In this document: in pieces, positions 23,060 to 32,877 of the stretch
Layout of the letters: the number at the start of each line of letters is the position of its first letter
Numbering within the stretch: position 1 is the first letter of the stretch
Assembly: GCA_023101885.1 (NCBI GenBank)
Contig: JALPQD010000626.1
Location: forward strand, 744,001-808,000
From: Typhlomys cinereus
Lineage: Eukaryota > Chordata > Mammalia > Rodentia > Platacanthomyidae
Reading direction: 5' to 3'
DNA length: 64,000 nucleotides
Notes under the pieces: generated by a model
Told to the model about the DNA's origin: nothing
The model's input: only the letters and a program-made list of their open reading frames with translations
The model's database searches: none
Program-made: the position numbers and the translations under genes

Positions 23060-23617
23060 TGTTGGACCCTGAGACCCTCGCCCTAAAATTCACAAAGCAG
23101 GCTGGTTCAAGCCCACAGTATAGCCCTTGCTTGTAGTCATTCAGGCATCCATTGTTTATAGCCATCCAAGCATCCATTGTTAGTCATTGCTTAAAACTAT
23201 GTACAGCCTTGAGCTTTTTACAGGTACTTCCCCACCCCTTAAGACCTCCAGCCCTTCAGTTCTGGAAAAGCAAGTTTGCCCAAAGGGAATTCCATCAATG
23301 AAGGTCACCCAGAATGAACAGCCTGCGGTTAAGCAGGTGGACTGGAACGATCACCAAGAGCCAACTCCACCCGAGCTCTTGCCGACCAATGACTGTAAAG
23401 GTCATAGAAAATTCCTCAGCTAAGCAATCCCCCCACCCCAAGACCCCTTAAAAACCCCTTGCCCGAGCTGCTCGGGGCCGCTTCAGTCTCTCCTGCGTGA
23501 GAGGTTGCTGGAGCCGCCCGGCGCGTCGTTAAATAAAACCTCATGCTATTGCAGCGAGAAGGGTCTTGGTCTTTCTCTCGGTGGCCTCGTTCCTGACTGA
23601 AAGACGGGGGTCTTTCA
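23060..23617 (+). repeat. ERV-B 3' LTR
   Basis: This is the second 558-bp LTR copy, apparently identical to 16544-17101, followed by the target duplication catg. Confidence 0.93.
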
Positions 23618-23621
23618 CATG

Positions 23622-24760
23622 TGGTTCTGGTTTTAGATGCACCAAAGATATTAAAAAAGAAAATCGTGGATTGCAGAAAATGCTAGATAGCATATAACAA
23701 AAGTCTGCAGTTTAAAGACCCTAAATGCTGCATCCTTATCCAACCGTTCTGATGGATAAGATCCCAACCCGATAAGATATTATTTCAAGCAAACATTTTC
23801 TGGAGAAAAGACATGGCTTTATTTAGGAGAAATGAAAGGATGCTATCATAGGAGAAATTATTCTTTTAATAATTAATTATATTGCTTAAGCTCATGCTGG
23901 GACTTATAAAATGTTGGGCATAACATATATGTATAGTTAATTATAAAATGTGTTCCTTGCTGAAATCAAAAGGAGCTCAATCCCTCTCTGTATATTTAAA
24001 AAAAAAAATTGCAGTCTCTGTTACAACCATGTGGGCTCAGCCTCTTGGTGGTGGAGCATTATAGACTGGCTAGGTTTGGGACTCCAGGTGTTAGGGTAAT
24101 GACTCCATTAGCAAGCCAAAGCTGGCTTTTCATTTGAATCAGAGGAAGGGGCCTAAGATAATGCTCAGGGATCTGTAGAATTTTCCATGTAAAGGCATAT
24201 GTTCTTTTACACTCCTTTAGAACGTGACCTTGGAGACTCACAGCTGCCAAAAAGAAAAGGAGGGGTCTCCAGTATGTAGATTAGCTTCTGGCTCTTACAC
24301 CTTACAACATGATGAGCTTATTTGGTTTATCCCATGTGCCTTCCCAGTTACAATGGTTTATGGTGCATGGGCCTAAGTTATCTGTTTTGTCTCCTTTAGA
24401 CGACCTTGAAGTAATAAAGTCATCTATCAAAGACATGGACTATCCCAGCACCACATAGATGAGGACTTAGATGAGGGCATCAGACCACTTCATCTCCACC
24501 ATCCCGACTCAGCAGGAAGCAGTCAGAAAGAATCATTGACCCTTATCCCCAAAGTGGTCTGAGTCCTCAAATAGGTTTATGGGAAAATGAGGCAGGATTA
24601 GAGCAGCCATGCTGGGATTCCAAAGAGACATCCCCCACTGATGGAATCGCCTGGAAGGAACACCCCTGCCGAGGAACTGACTCCAATCCTCCCAGAAATT
24701 TACCACGAGAACTGTAACTGACACTCCATGATTGGAGTGTGCCTAAAGAAAATGGGGGAA
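23622..24760 (+). other. ERV-A interior, 3' part
   Basis: ERV-A continues here after the nested provirus. It matches ERV-B from 20622 on but reads straight from tatttaggag to aaatgaaagg (23821-23840), without the roughly 830-bp RTN4-bearing segment. It ends in the polypurine tract aaagaaaatgggggaa (24745-24760). No coding sequence is recognised. Confidence 0.8.
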
Positions 24761-25276
24761 TGAAAGAATTAATGTAGAAAAAGAAATTTCCAATTTCCTA
24801 GGCAAGCAAGAATGTGATGAGCTAGTCTCAGAATCACATTACCTCACTCCAACTCAAGGATTCCCAAAAAAGGCAAAGGACGTGTGTGTCCAGGCCAGAT
24901 ACCGGGACTTCTCCCCACCCCGGGAATTCCAAGGAAACACACTCATCCCCAGGTTTCCGGGTAAAGCCACGAGTATGTGCTGCTATACTCGTCGCCACTG
25001 AATCCCGCCCCATTCCCTTCGCGCCTAAACTTGCACCAATGAGTTTAAAAGTTAAGTGTATAAGCCAATTATTAGGTGACACCTCACTACCTCAACACCT
25101 CCTTACAAAAACCGAATAAAAAGTCTGTGCCCTGTGTGCTCAGGGTCGTCTCTCCCTTTCCTATATGGGGCGACCCCAGCACGCTGGATAATAAACCTCT
25201 TGCAGTTTGCATCGATCTCGTTGTCAGCGTGGTCTCCTGAGTCAGGTCATTTCCGAGTGGGAGTTTTGTCCCAACA
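24761..25276 (+). repeat. ERV-A 3' LTR
   Basis: This 516-bp LTR is about 99% identical to 12090-12606 by eye and is followed by the ctag duplication (25277-25280). Confidence 0.92.
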
Positions 25277-25560
25277 CTAGCAGGCAGCCTAAGAAAGGCC
25301 CCAGACTCTGTCACTGAGTCCTGAACCCTCACTAGTATAGACAACTCAGAGGAAGTTTTGGCACCCACATAAATGGATGCTCTGGGGGATGGGAAGCACT
25401 GGGAAAGGGGAAGGAAGCAGATGAGGGGAAGAAGGAGGAAAGGGAGAAAATGAAATGGGGGACAGTGGGGAAAGGGAGGAAAGGAGGGGGAAGGAGAGGA
25501 GGAAGAGTGTCTATTGTAAGATTAGGCAAAAAAAAAGTGTGAGAATTTTATTTTTTTAAA
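25277..25560 (+). mobile_element. Old LINE-1 3' UTR, right part
   Basis: The LINE-1 3' UTR cut by ERV-A resumes here (tcactgagtcc, cccacataaatggatgctc, purine-rich G runs) and ends in an A-rich stretch at 25529-25565. From 25566 to 25914 I see no clear gene. There is only weak similarity to minus-strand LINE-1 ORF2 near 25770. Confidence 0.7.
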
Positions 25561-25914
25561 AAAAGACCTTCCTCATATAAAGGCTGAGGGCTACCATAAT
25601 CTATGGATAGAATACCATCATTTAGATGGTATTTAGTTGTCCTGTCTATTTAGCAAATCAATACTAGTTGCTTCTCCTCTAGGACCTGTGACCTCCACAT
25701 CCTTGTGTTTTGAATTTTGATGGGGATACATTGGATCCATATATAGGCCCAGCAGTATAAACATTGTCACAATATTAATTCTGCCAGTGCAGGGACATGA
25801 TAGATATTTGTGTCAGGAAAGAAAGTCCTCCAGAGGGCCTTTCTTTCTGGAATAAATTCACACACTATATTCAAAATCAAGATGTATTTATCATCAAAGG
25901 CTTATTTTATCTTG

Positions 25915-26180
25915 AATGTGTAGTGTGTGGGAGTGTTTATGTGTGGAAATGTGCATAAAAGAGGTGTGTGCCTGTGGAGGACCGAGGGTGACATCAGGAA
26001 AGAAGATTGCTCTTCTTTCTTATTGTTTTATCTGGGGTTTCCTAGGCTCTGACTTCCAGGGCCAGAAGTGCAGAACACTACCCTTTCCTTCCAGAATTTT
26101 TACGTGGGATCTGGGAATCCAAATTCACTTCCTTTTATTTATGCAGCCAAAGATTTAACTCCTGAGCCACCTCTCCAGCC
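25915..26180 (-). mobile_element. Old diverged SINE of the same B2-like type
   Basis: The minus-strand head ends at 26180 (gagccacctctccagcc on the plus strand). The body retains ttacgtgggatctggga and ttaactcctgagcc, and the tail is a degenerate TG-rich stretch. It is clearly diverged from the young copies, and no certain target duplication is visible. Confidence 0.7.
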
Positions 26181-26285
26181 TTCAAGACATACTTCAAAAA
26201 GAGACTAACTTCATGTCCATCTTAGCCAATGCAGTGTAACTGAGTACATAAGTAAAGGGATACCAGTTCTTCAAAGCATCATTCT

Positions 26286-28517
26286 TTTTTTTTCACATTA
26301 CATAAGGTTCTCTTTTATTTAAAAGATCATTCACAAAATACCATATCCATAGACTCACTTTCTGTCATAGAGCTGAATGTGTTAAGTGTCTGGAATCCCA
26401 TTCTTACACTGAGAAGCTGGGTGGCTCACAGTGTGGATGGATGTCTGTTCTGTCTTTTCTGTATTGGAGGACGCATTAGGTCATCTGAAAGCATCGGCTT
26501 GGATTACAACCACGCAATGCATGTCTGTCTGCAGTTAGGTATTGGTGTTACACAAATGGTTCTTATCTCAAAGCAGAGAAGATGGCGGGCGAAGGGAGGA
26601 GCAAGAGTTCTGTGAATTGCTGAGACAAAGACAAGCAGGAGCCGAGGTGCCGCTGGCCAGGACAGCCACCTAAAATTGGGCCTCTTGGCCCTGGGCCTTC
26701 CCAGCCAAGCCTTTCTCTATCTAGGGCTCTATTGGCTGGTTGACTCCGACTGCTCCCACTGGGACAGACGAGGACCTGGGTGCCAAAGAACTTTCTATTT
26801 GTTCAACATAGCTGTCCCAGCTTCAAGCAACGCCTGACCCCTTATTCCCAGGTGAGTGCTCAGCACCCAGTGGGAACAAGAGGCCGCTCACAGCAAGCCT
26901 AGACATTCCTAGACACCTCAAGTACCAAGGATCTCAACAGCCCACATAGAAAACTACAACCAATCAAGTAAAGCGCCAGATGCTAGGACTGCTTGCACTG
27001 TGGACGTGACACACGGTAGGACACCCCAGGGAGCAGATAGACACAGGGAAGAGTGCACACCGGCTCAGCAGGGCACAGCTGCCCAGCGCAGCTTCCAGCA
27101 CTACCCCCACTTCCCAAAGGAAAGGGATTGAGCTGCAGGGGGCTGCACCCCAAGAGAGGGCTTTCACAGCACCTGGGGAGTAAGGAACGAGCTAGACGGT
27201 CTAAGAGCAAGCAGAAGCAGGCTGCATGGTCACGGGCAATCGGGCTTACTGCCTGTGTGTGGACTGTCCACCGGCATCCCATGCCATCCTCTTTGGCCTC
27301 ACTGCCAACTCGAGTCTGCTATGCCTGAGCAGACGCTAGAGTGGGCAGTGAGGCAGACATACCCCATACATCTGTGAGGAGCAGTGGGCATGCTCCCCTG
27401 CTTTCAAAGCAAGGTGCCTCCAATTTTGCATACTCCTCCAGCTGGAAACAAACAAGCGGCCACTGGCCACCTTGCCAGAGACTCCAGTCCTTTTCCCAGA
27501 AGCCGCAGCAACACAGAACTCTACATGCAGGTTGGAGAGAAGCTCTGAGAAAAAGCAGAGGGACAGCACGCCTGGAGAGTGGCCAGGGTGTGTAAAGAAA
27601 AGAGAAAGTGAAAGAGAAGTGGTGCCAGCCCATTGCCTCCAGATCCTTCCGGGCAGAAGCAGCAGGGAGAGGACAGGAGGGCGCAGGGCAAACAAGAAAG
27701 AGAAAGCAAAAAAAGAAAGAAAGCACAAAACAAGCACTAGATAGATATAGCAAAGCCAAGAATGTACTAGAAACCACTTGTTAACAACTGACATGCACTC
27801 ACCAGCTCTGTTTCTGCTGTAAGGAGGACAATTGCCAGGTGCGAGAGTGGGGCCTGAGGGCGGCCGGCAAGGCCACCAGGCTGTGCTCCTGCTCCAGCTC
27901 CCCCACACCCCATTCCCTCCCAACCCAAGCTCATTCTTGCTCCTTCTGAACCACTTCTTCTCTGGGCCGGGCTCCCCCAAAGATGGCAGAGTTGGGGTTG
28001 GCTACTTGATTAAGGGGCGTTGCCACTGTCCGAGGTTTAAGCTGCAGTCGTGGTCTCTGTGCGCGTTCCTCTTCTGTAGGTTCTCTGAAGTCCATGTTGG
28101 AGCCACGCAGAGGTGGGCCATCTCGGAAGCGACTCCCCATTGGAGGGCCTGCTCGCCGGTCCCCTGGGCGGCTGCCTCCCCTGCCTCCTAGAAAGTCATC
28201 CCTGTAGCCAGAGTTGAAGTCGTCCCGGGAATCCCAGCCACCTCTAGATTCTCGAGAACCACCCATGCCTCTGTCGTCGGGTCCACCTTTCTTGAAGCCA
28301 AAGCCACCTTTATCTTGTTTTCTGCCTTCTGCAATGTCCACACGAAGTGACCGGTCGCCCAAGATAGCGCCATCATATGTCAGAGCCTCCTTCAGGGATT
28401 CGACCTCATCAAATTCTACATAGCAGAACCCCTCTCCTGCCGCCGAAGCTGCTGTAGGCCCTATCGTCGTAGGTATCGAAGTCCGCCATTTGCCGTCTCC
28501 GCTCCGTGAGGAACCAG
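26286..28517 (-). pseudogene. EIF4H: EIF4H processed retropseudogene
   Basis: This is a retrocopy of translation initiation factor 4H, an RNA-binding cofactor of the eIF4A helicase. It contains the 5' UTR (28517-28490), the ATG with [15 protein letters not shown] (28488 downward), then an internal deletion of about 50-60 codons that removes the first half of the RRM and shifts frame. From [10 protein letters not shown] (about 28442) it is open through the glycine/arginine-rich tail to the natural end [11 protein letters not shown] and the stop at 27931. A long 3' UTR (27930-26300) and a poly(A) tail (T run 26285-26292) follow. Introns are absent. Flanking repeats aaagcatcat(a)ttctt at 26273-26285 and 28518-28532 are the LINE-1-type target duplication. 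Confidence 0.9.
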
Positions 28518-28532
28518 AAAGCATCATATTCT

Positions 28533-28856
28533 TGAACTGGAAAAGAAACAATAGATTTCTTCACATACCAATACAGAATTGGCTATATTCACTTGGCATT
28601 GTTGTTATTATTTTTTTTTTTTTTTTGGTATCTGAAGCAACAAAGAACAATGAGGTTATTCTAACAATATATTGGTGACAGAGCATTCTGCTGACTTAAC
28701 TTCTTGATACACATTCTGTTACAGTTTATTGAATATTTTGTCTTTGTAACTGACATCTTCAAAATCTGAGTAGATTTGTGAAAATAAGTGGTGACATGCT
28801 AAATCATATCTATCATGGTAACTTTCTGAATTGTTTTTTGAATATATTTTTATTTG
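28533..28856. other. Unassigned AT-rich stretch
   Basis: No gene is recognised in this AT-rich sequence, which has a 16-base T run near 28610-28626. It may be intronic or flanking sequence of the vomeronasal receptor pseudogene. Confidence 0.5.
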
Positions 28857-28935
28857 TGGGGCTGGGGATTCAGCAAAGTTGGTAGAGTGCTTATTTGGCT
28901 GCATGAGTCCCTGGACTCTATCTCAAGCATTTCAT
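28857..28935 (+). mobile_element. Diverged ID-like tRNA-derived SINE
   Basis: The segment ggggctggggattcagc, then ggtagagtgcttatttggctgcatgagtccctgga, resembles the rodent ID element head with a short insertion. It is about 80 bp, diverged and without a clear tail. Confidence 0.6.
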
Positions 28936-29027
28936 AAACCTAGTCAAAGGAACTCTTAAAGGATGGACAGTATGGATAAAAGATAAGCTTCTGAATATGA
29001 GCAATCAAAACTTTATGTTTTCACCAG

Positions 29028-29943
29028 ATATGGAGCAATGTGTGATGTGTCCAGACCATCAATATGCCAACACAGAACAAAAACAATGCCTCCCCAAAAC
29101 TGTGACGTTTCTTGATTATGAAGACTCCTTGGGGATGGGTCTAGCTTGCATGGTCTTGTGTTTGTCTACACTCACTACTCTTGTACTTGGGGTCTTTGTG
29201 AAGCACCAAGAAACTCCCATTGTGAAGGCAAATAACCGCACTCTCAGCTACATCCTGCTCATTGCCCTTAACTTCTCTTTTCTCTGCTCCTTACTTTTCA
29301 TTGGACATCCCAACATGACCACCTGCATCTTGCAGATGACTACATTTGAAGTTACATTCACTGTGGCTTTGTCCACCATCTTGGACAAAATTATTACTGT
29401 GATTCTGGCCTTCCAGGTCACTGCTCCAGGGAGAAGAATGAGGTTGCTGCTGGTTTCAGGGGCACCTAACTACATCATCCCCTTCTGCACGCTAATCCAA
29501 CTCATTCTGTGTGGAGTCTGGCTGGAAACATCTCCTCTATTTGTTGACACAGATACCTACTCTGAACATGGCCACATCATTATCACATGCAACAAAGGAT
29601 CAGTCACTGCCTTCTACTGTGTCCTGGGATACCTGGGCTCTCTGGCCCTGGGGAGATTTACTGTGGCTTTCCTGGCCAGGAACCTGCCTGACACCTTCAG
29701 TGAAGACAAGATCCTGACCTTCAGCATGCTGGTGTTCTGCAGTGTGTGGGTCACCTTCTTCACTGACTAACATAGAACCAAGGGGAAGATCATGGTGGCT
29801 GTGGAGGTCTTCTCTATCTTGGCCTCTTGTGCAGGCCTGCTAGGCTGCATCTTTGCTTCCAAGTGCTACATCATTTTGTTAAGACCAGAGAGAAAATCTA
29901 TTCAAGGACTCAGGGATAGAACATACCATAAGGACAGTAAACC
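29028..29943 (+). pseudogene. Vomeronasal type-2 receptor (V2R) 7TM exon, pseudogene
   Basis: This is the last exon of a family C pheromone receptor. It starts after a plausible acceptor, ttttcaccag (29018-29027), with the end of the cysteine-rich linker (MEQCVMCPDHQYAN). The seven-helix domain follows, with typical V2R motifs: GVFVKHQETPIVKANNRTLS, SFLCSLLFIGHPN, VTAPGRRMRLLLVSGAPNYI, CNKGSVTAFYCVLGYLGSLA, ARNLPDTFSEDK and CSVWVTF. A nonsense codon taa at 29768-29770 replaces the usual tyrosine of the VYH motif before helix 7. Beyond it the same frame stays V2R-like ([30 protein letters not shown]) to about 29930, and the usual stop is lost. No upstream exons are seen in the window. Confidence 0.9.
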
Positions 29944-29949
29944 TCATTA

Positions 29950-30486
29950 AATATATTATGAAGTTTTTAGCAAGTATAGAAGGTAATAAATTTCATTGTG
30001 GATTTTCCACATGTGTTATATTATATTTTTTTTCTCACCCAATCCCTCATCTGTTGATCTCCCTCATCCACTCTGCCTACCTCCTGCTTATCTCTTTCTT
30101 CACTCCCCTCAAAGTCTCCATTTCTGATTTACACAACATGTATCCCATTATTCTATTTGTTTCCACATACAACACCCTCCCTTATGATCTCTTTCTCCCT
30201 TCTCCTGGTCCCCATTGCATATTTACATCCTGTGCACATGCATGAGTATCATGCATGGAAGGCTTGCTACAACAGGAGGCCTTCACCACAAAATTCCACC
30301 ATTCTCTGCTCCTGGAAGCCCAGGCTGACTCTGAACTTACGTAGCTGAGGACGTCCTTCAACCATGTGCCTCTGATTTGTGTGTGTGGTGCTGGAGACAG
30401 ATTCCAGGGCTTTGCACCTGCTTCAGCACTCTTACAATCATGACTCCTCACATTGATCCATTTGCCCCTAGATAGTCCATTTTTCT
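29950..30486. other. Pyrimidine-rich unassigned sequence
   Basis: No supported gene. The block at 30030-30215 is CT-rich. Short frames here have no recognisable domain. Confidence 0.5.
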
Positions 30487-30538
<52 letters not shown>

Positions 30539-30770
30539 AGAGGGCACTGTGTGTCCCTGTGGAAGATCAATGGTGACCTCAGGAATCATCTTGGATTACT
30601 TTTACCTCCTTTTTGCTTTGCTCTTGGATTCTCCAAGTACTGCCTTCCAGGACCGGAAATATAGTTCACTGACATTTCCACCTGGCATTTTTATGGGGGA
30701 CCTGGGATGGGAATTCAGGAACTTCTGCTTTCAAGACAGAGTCTTAACCCCTGAGTTATCTCTCAATCCC
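30487..30770 (-). mobile_element. Old SINE with a (TG)n tail
   Basis: Read on the minus strand, the head lies near 30770 (cttaacccctgagttatctct on the plus strand), with a body related to the B2-like family and a tail of pure TG repeats at 30489-30537. It is diverged from the young copies. Confidence 0.7.
30489..30537. repeat. (TG)n microsatellite
   Basis: A run of about 24 uninterrupted TG units forms the tail of the old SINE and is likely to be length-polymorphic. Confidence 0.95.
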
Positions 30771-30819
30771 TGGCTAATCTATTTTTTTGTGTCTTCAAGA
30801 GCACGTGTACCCATTTCTG

Positions 30820-31165
30820 TTTCCTCCTCCTCCTCCTCCTCCTCCTCCTCCTTCTCTTCCTCCTTCTCCTCTTCCTCCTCTTCTTCCTCCTTTTACATGT
30901 CTTCCTCCTCTTCTCCTTCTCCTCCTACTTTTTTCCCTTGCTCTTTGCCCTCCTCCTTTCTTCTCTTCTTCATTCCCCTCCTCCTCTCCCATCTCTTCCT
31001 CCTTCATCCCCTCTTCTTCTTCCATCTCTTCTTCCTTCATCCCCTTCCTCTTTGTCCTCTTCTATCTCCTTCTCCTCCCTCTCCTTTCTTCTTCTCTTCC
31101 TCCTCTTTTCCTTGTACTCCATCCCTCTCTCTCCTTCTTTCTGCCTTTCCCTGTCTTCCCCTCTC
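30820..31165. repeat. Polypyrimidine tract (CCT/CTT)n
   Basis: About 345 bp are almost purely C/T on the plus strand, beginning with (CTC) triplets at 30822-30850. The serine-rich and proline-rich open frames over it are composition artefacts. Such tracts can form triplex DNA. Confidence 0.9.
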
Positions 31166-31169
31166 TGGA

Positions 31170-31854
31170 ACACATAACTTCTCTACTGTGAACTATAACC
31201 CCAACCTCAGCTTTTTTCTCTTATACCTATGGTCAGGGGTTCTCCACCACATCAGAGAGCCCCATACTTCCACCTCATCCCCAAGTTTTGCTTGCTGCTA
31301 ACAATCTCCATGTGTTGGCAAGTCCTGTATGCCTTCTTCCTTGTAAGTTCAATGCTATCTTGCCTGCAGCCTGTCTACACCTCAGGCCCAGTAGGAAGCA
31401 GCTGGTTTCTTGTGACTGGCCTAGCTCCTTGTAACTGGAGATGTAGTTTTATTCTCTGCTGGCTATTCCCTATGCCGCCATCAGAGGGCCACAGCAAACA
31501 ATGCAGTCAGGCTACCTTTGAGGGGTTTGGATTTGGTTTTCTCTGCCCACTTACTCCCAGGGCTACTAGCTCTCTCCAAGCAACCCACCAAGTCCTCCCA
31601 GTGCCTCAGATGGCCCTCCTGATATGACTTGCCTCACCAACTGCTTCAACCGCGCCCGTTCATTCCTATTCTCCCAACATTTGGGCCACAGTCTAGCCTC
31701 GGGGGCCTTCGCACATGCCCCTCCCTTAACCTTCCCTAGTATTAGCTCGGTTCCTACACCTCCACTTCTGGCTAGCCCACTGCCGTTCCTGGAGCAACAT
31801 CCATCCAATGCAGACAGCATCCATTCCTGCTTCCTGCTGCCTCCCTAACACCCT
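31170..31854. other. Unassigned sequence
   Basis: This mixed-composition sequence is about 680 bp long. It has short frames (for example 31566-31820 on the minus strand) but no domain, splice pattern or repeat family that I recognise. Confidence 0.4.
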
Positions 31855-31944
31855 TCATTTTTTATTACTTTTTTGCCTAGTTATACAAGCTCGATAGGTA
31901 ATGCCCTTCTTCTCCTTCCCCCTCCCTTCCTTCCTGTTGTCCCC

Positions 31945-32373
31945 TGTAGGTGAGTACTGGGTCCAGGCTTGGTTAACTGCTGTGGCCAGGCTTCAGAGTG
32001 AGCAAAAGCCACTCTGTTCACAAGGCAGTTAAGCACACTTATTGGTGGCTTGACCCGCTCCCAGCCAGACTCCCAGTGCCTCTATGCAATTTCCCTGCTA
32101 CTAAGTGCTTTAGAATGGCAGTCAGAACTTGTGGTCTGGTCAGCCCCCAAAAGAGTCCCCTGTGTGTGTGTCTCGGGCGGGATTGGCCAGCTTGCCCTAC
32201 ATAAGTCTTTGTTCCTGCACAATAAAATGGAAACTATCTTTCCCCCGCATGGTGTCTCCGGTGCCTGTCTTTATCTCTTAGTGGCATCATCGAACTCACC
32301 CGTGTCATATCCCAAGAATAGCCCTGGCTGGGCCACTGCAATGGTCGCTGCTGCTGTGCCCACCACTGCAACA
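31945..32373 (+). repeat. Solo LTR, class II (ERVK/IAP-like)
   Basis: This 429-bp tg...ca element begins tgtaggtgag and ends actgcaaca. It is flanked by a perfect 6-bp duplication, gtcccc (31939-31944 and 32374-32379), the length typical of class II ERVs. It has TATA-like acataag near 32200 and an aataaa signal at about 32221. No interior remains, as expected after LTR-LTR recombination. Confidence 0.78.
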
Positions 32374-32877
32374 GTCCCCACCATTCCACTTTGTCACCCT
32401 TCCCACTCTCCTCCCCCTCTCTCTCACCTTCTTTCCTACACTCCTACTCTCTTGGTACTTCCTGCTTTCTCCCTCCCATTCTCCAGAGCATCTCTATGAT
32501 GGCACTGAATTTCCTTCTGAGTAGTCTACACTAGTGAGAGTTCAGGACTCACATAGGTTGGGGGCGCTTCTTTGGCTAGCTAGTATGGGAACTCTATTAT
32601 GACTGCTTAACCCCTTGCCTCTAAGGATCTTAATGCCTGAAGTCTTCTCCCCTATGATCTGTGCTAGACTTTGGGGGGTTGTTGACATGTCAGACAAGGT
32701 CCAGTCACATTGTGGCTATATCCTGGTTGCTACATGCTTGACTTATGTGGAGTACCTTGAATGTCATTGGTCCTCCCCATCTTTAGGCTTTTATAATATT
32801 GCCACCCCCTCTTTCATAAAGTTCCCTGAGTTTTAGGATGGGGAGAGATTTGGCTGGCCTTGTTCCTGATGAATATT

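Larger units (their letters stand above)
16544..23617 (+). mobile_element. ERV-B: young provirus nested in ERV-A, carrying an RTN4 fragment
   Basis: This is a 7.07-kb provirus. LTRs at 16544-17101 and 23060-23617 are bounded by a 4-bp duplication, catg (16540-16543 and 23618-23621). It has a perfect tRNA-Pro primer site and a polypurine tract at 23046-23059. The interior has no intact gag, pol or env and is homologous to the interior of ERV-A, although the LTRs are of a different type. The region from about 20821 to 21650 is extra relative to ERV-A and includes a spliced RTN4 segment. The two LTRs look identical, so it is the youngest large insertion here and is younger than ERV-A. Confidence 0.92.
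12090..25276 (+). mobile_element. ERV-A: gammaretrovirus-like non-autonomous provirus
   Basis: The provirus spans 13.19 kb including a nested second provirus, or about 6.1 kb of its own sequence. LTRs lie at 12090-12606 and 24761-25276, bounded by a 4-bp duplication, ctag (12086-12089 and 25277-25280). A tRNA-Pro-type primer site follows the 5' LTR, and a polypurine tract (24745-24760) precedes the 3' LTR. The interior has a leader with two tandem-repeat arrays and a gag start remnant at 13449. After that comes non-coding sequence with no recognisable pol or env. This is the layout of VL30-type class I elements, which are mobilised by a helper gammaretrovirus. The exact family is unknown to me. 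Confidence 0.88.

Noticed and set aside
26379..26615. Separate small gene near 26.4-26.6 kb
   Set aside because: It lies inside the EIF4H retrocopy 3' UTR interval defined by the poly(A) and target duplication.
27319..27980. Overlapping 152- and 214-codon minus-strand frames
   Set aside because: They lie in the 3' UTR of the EIF4H retrocopy and match no family.
30453..31301. 282-codon open frame on the plus strand, serine-rich
   Set aside because: It runs through a TG microsatellite, an old SINE and a polypyrimidine tract. The residues are pure composition artefact.
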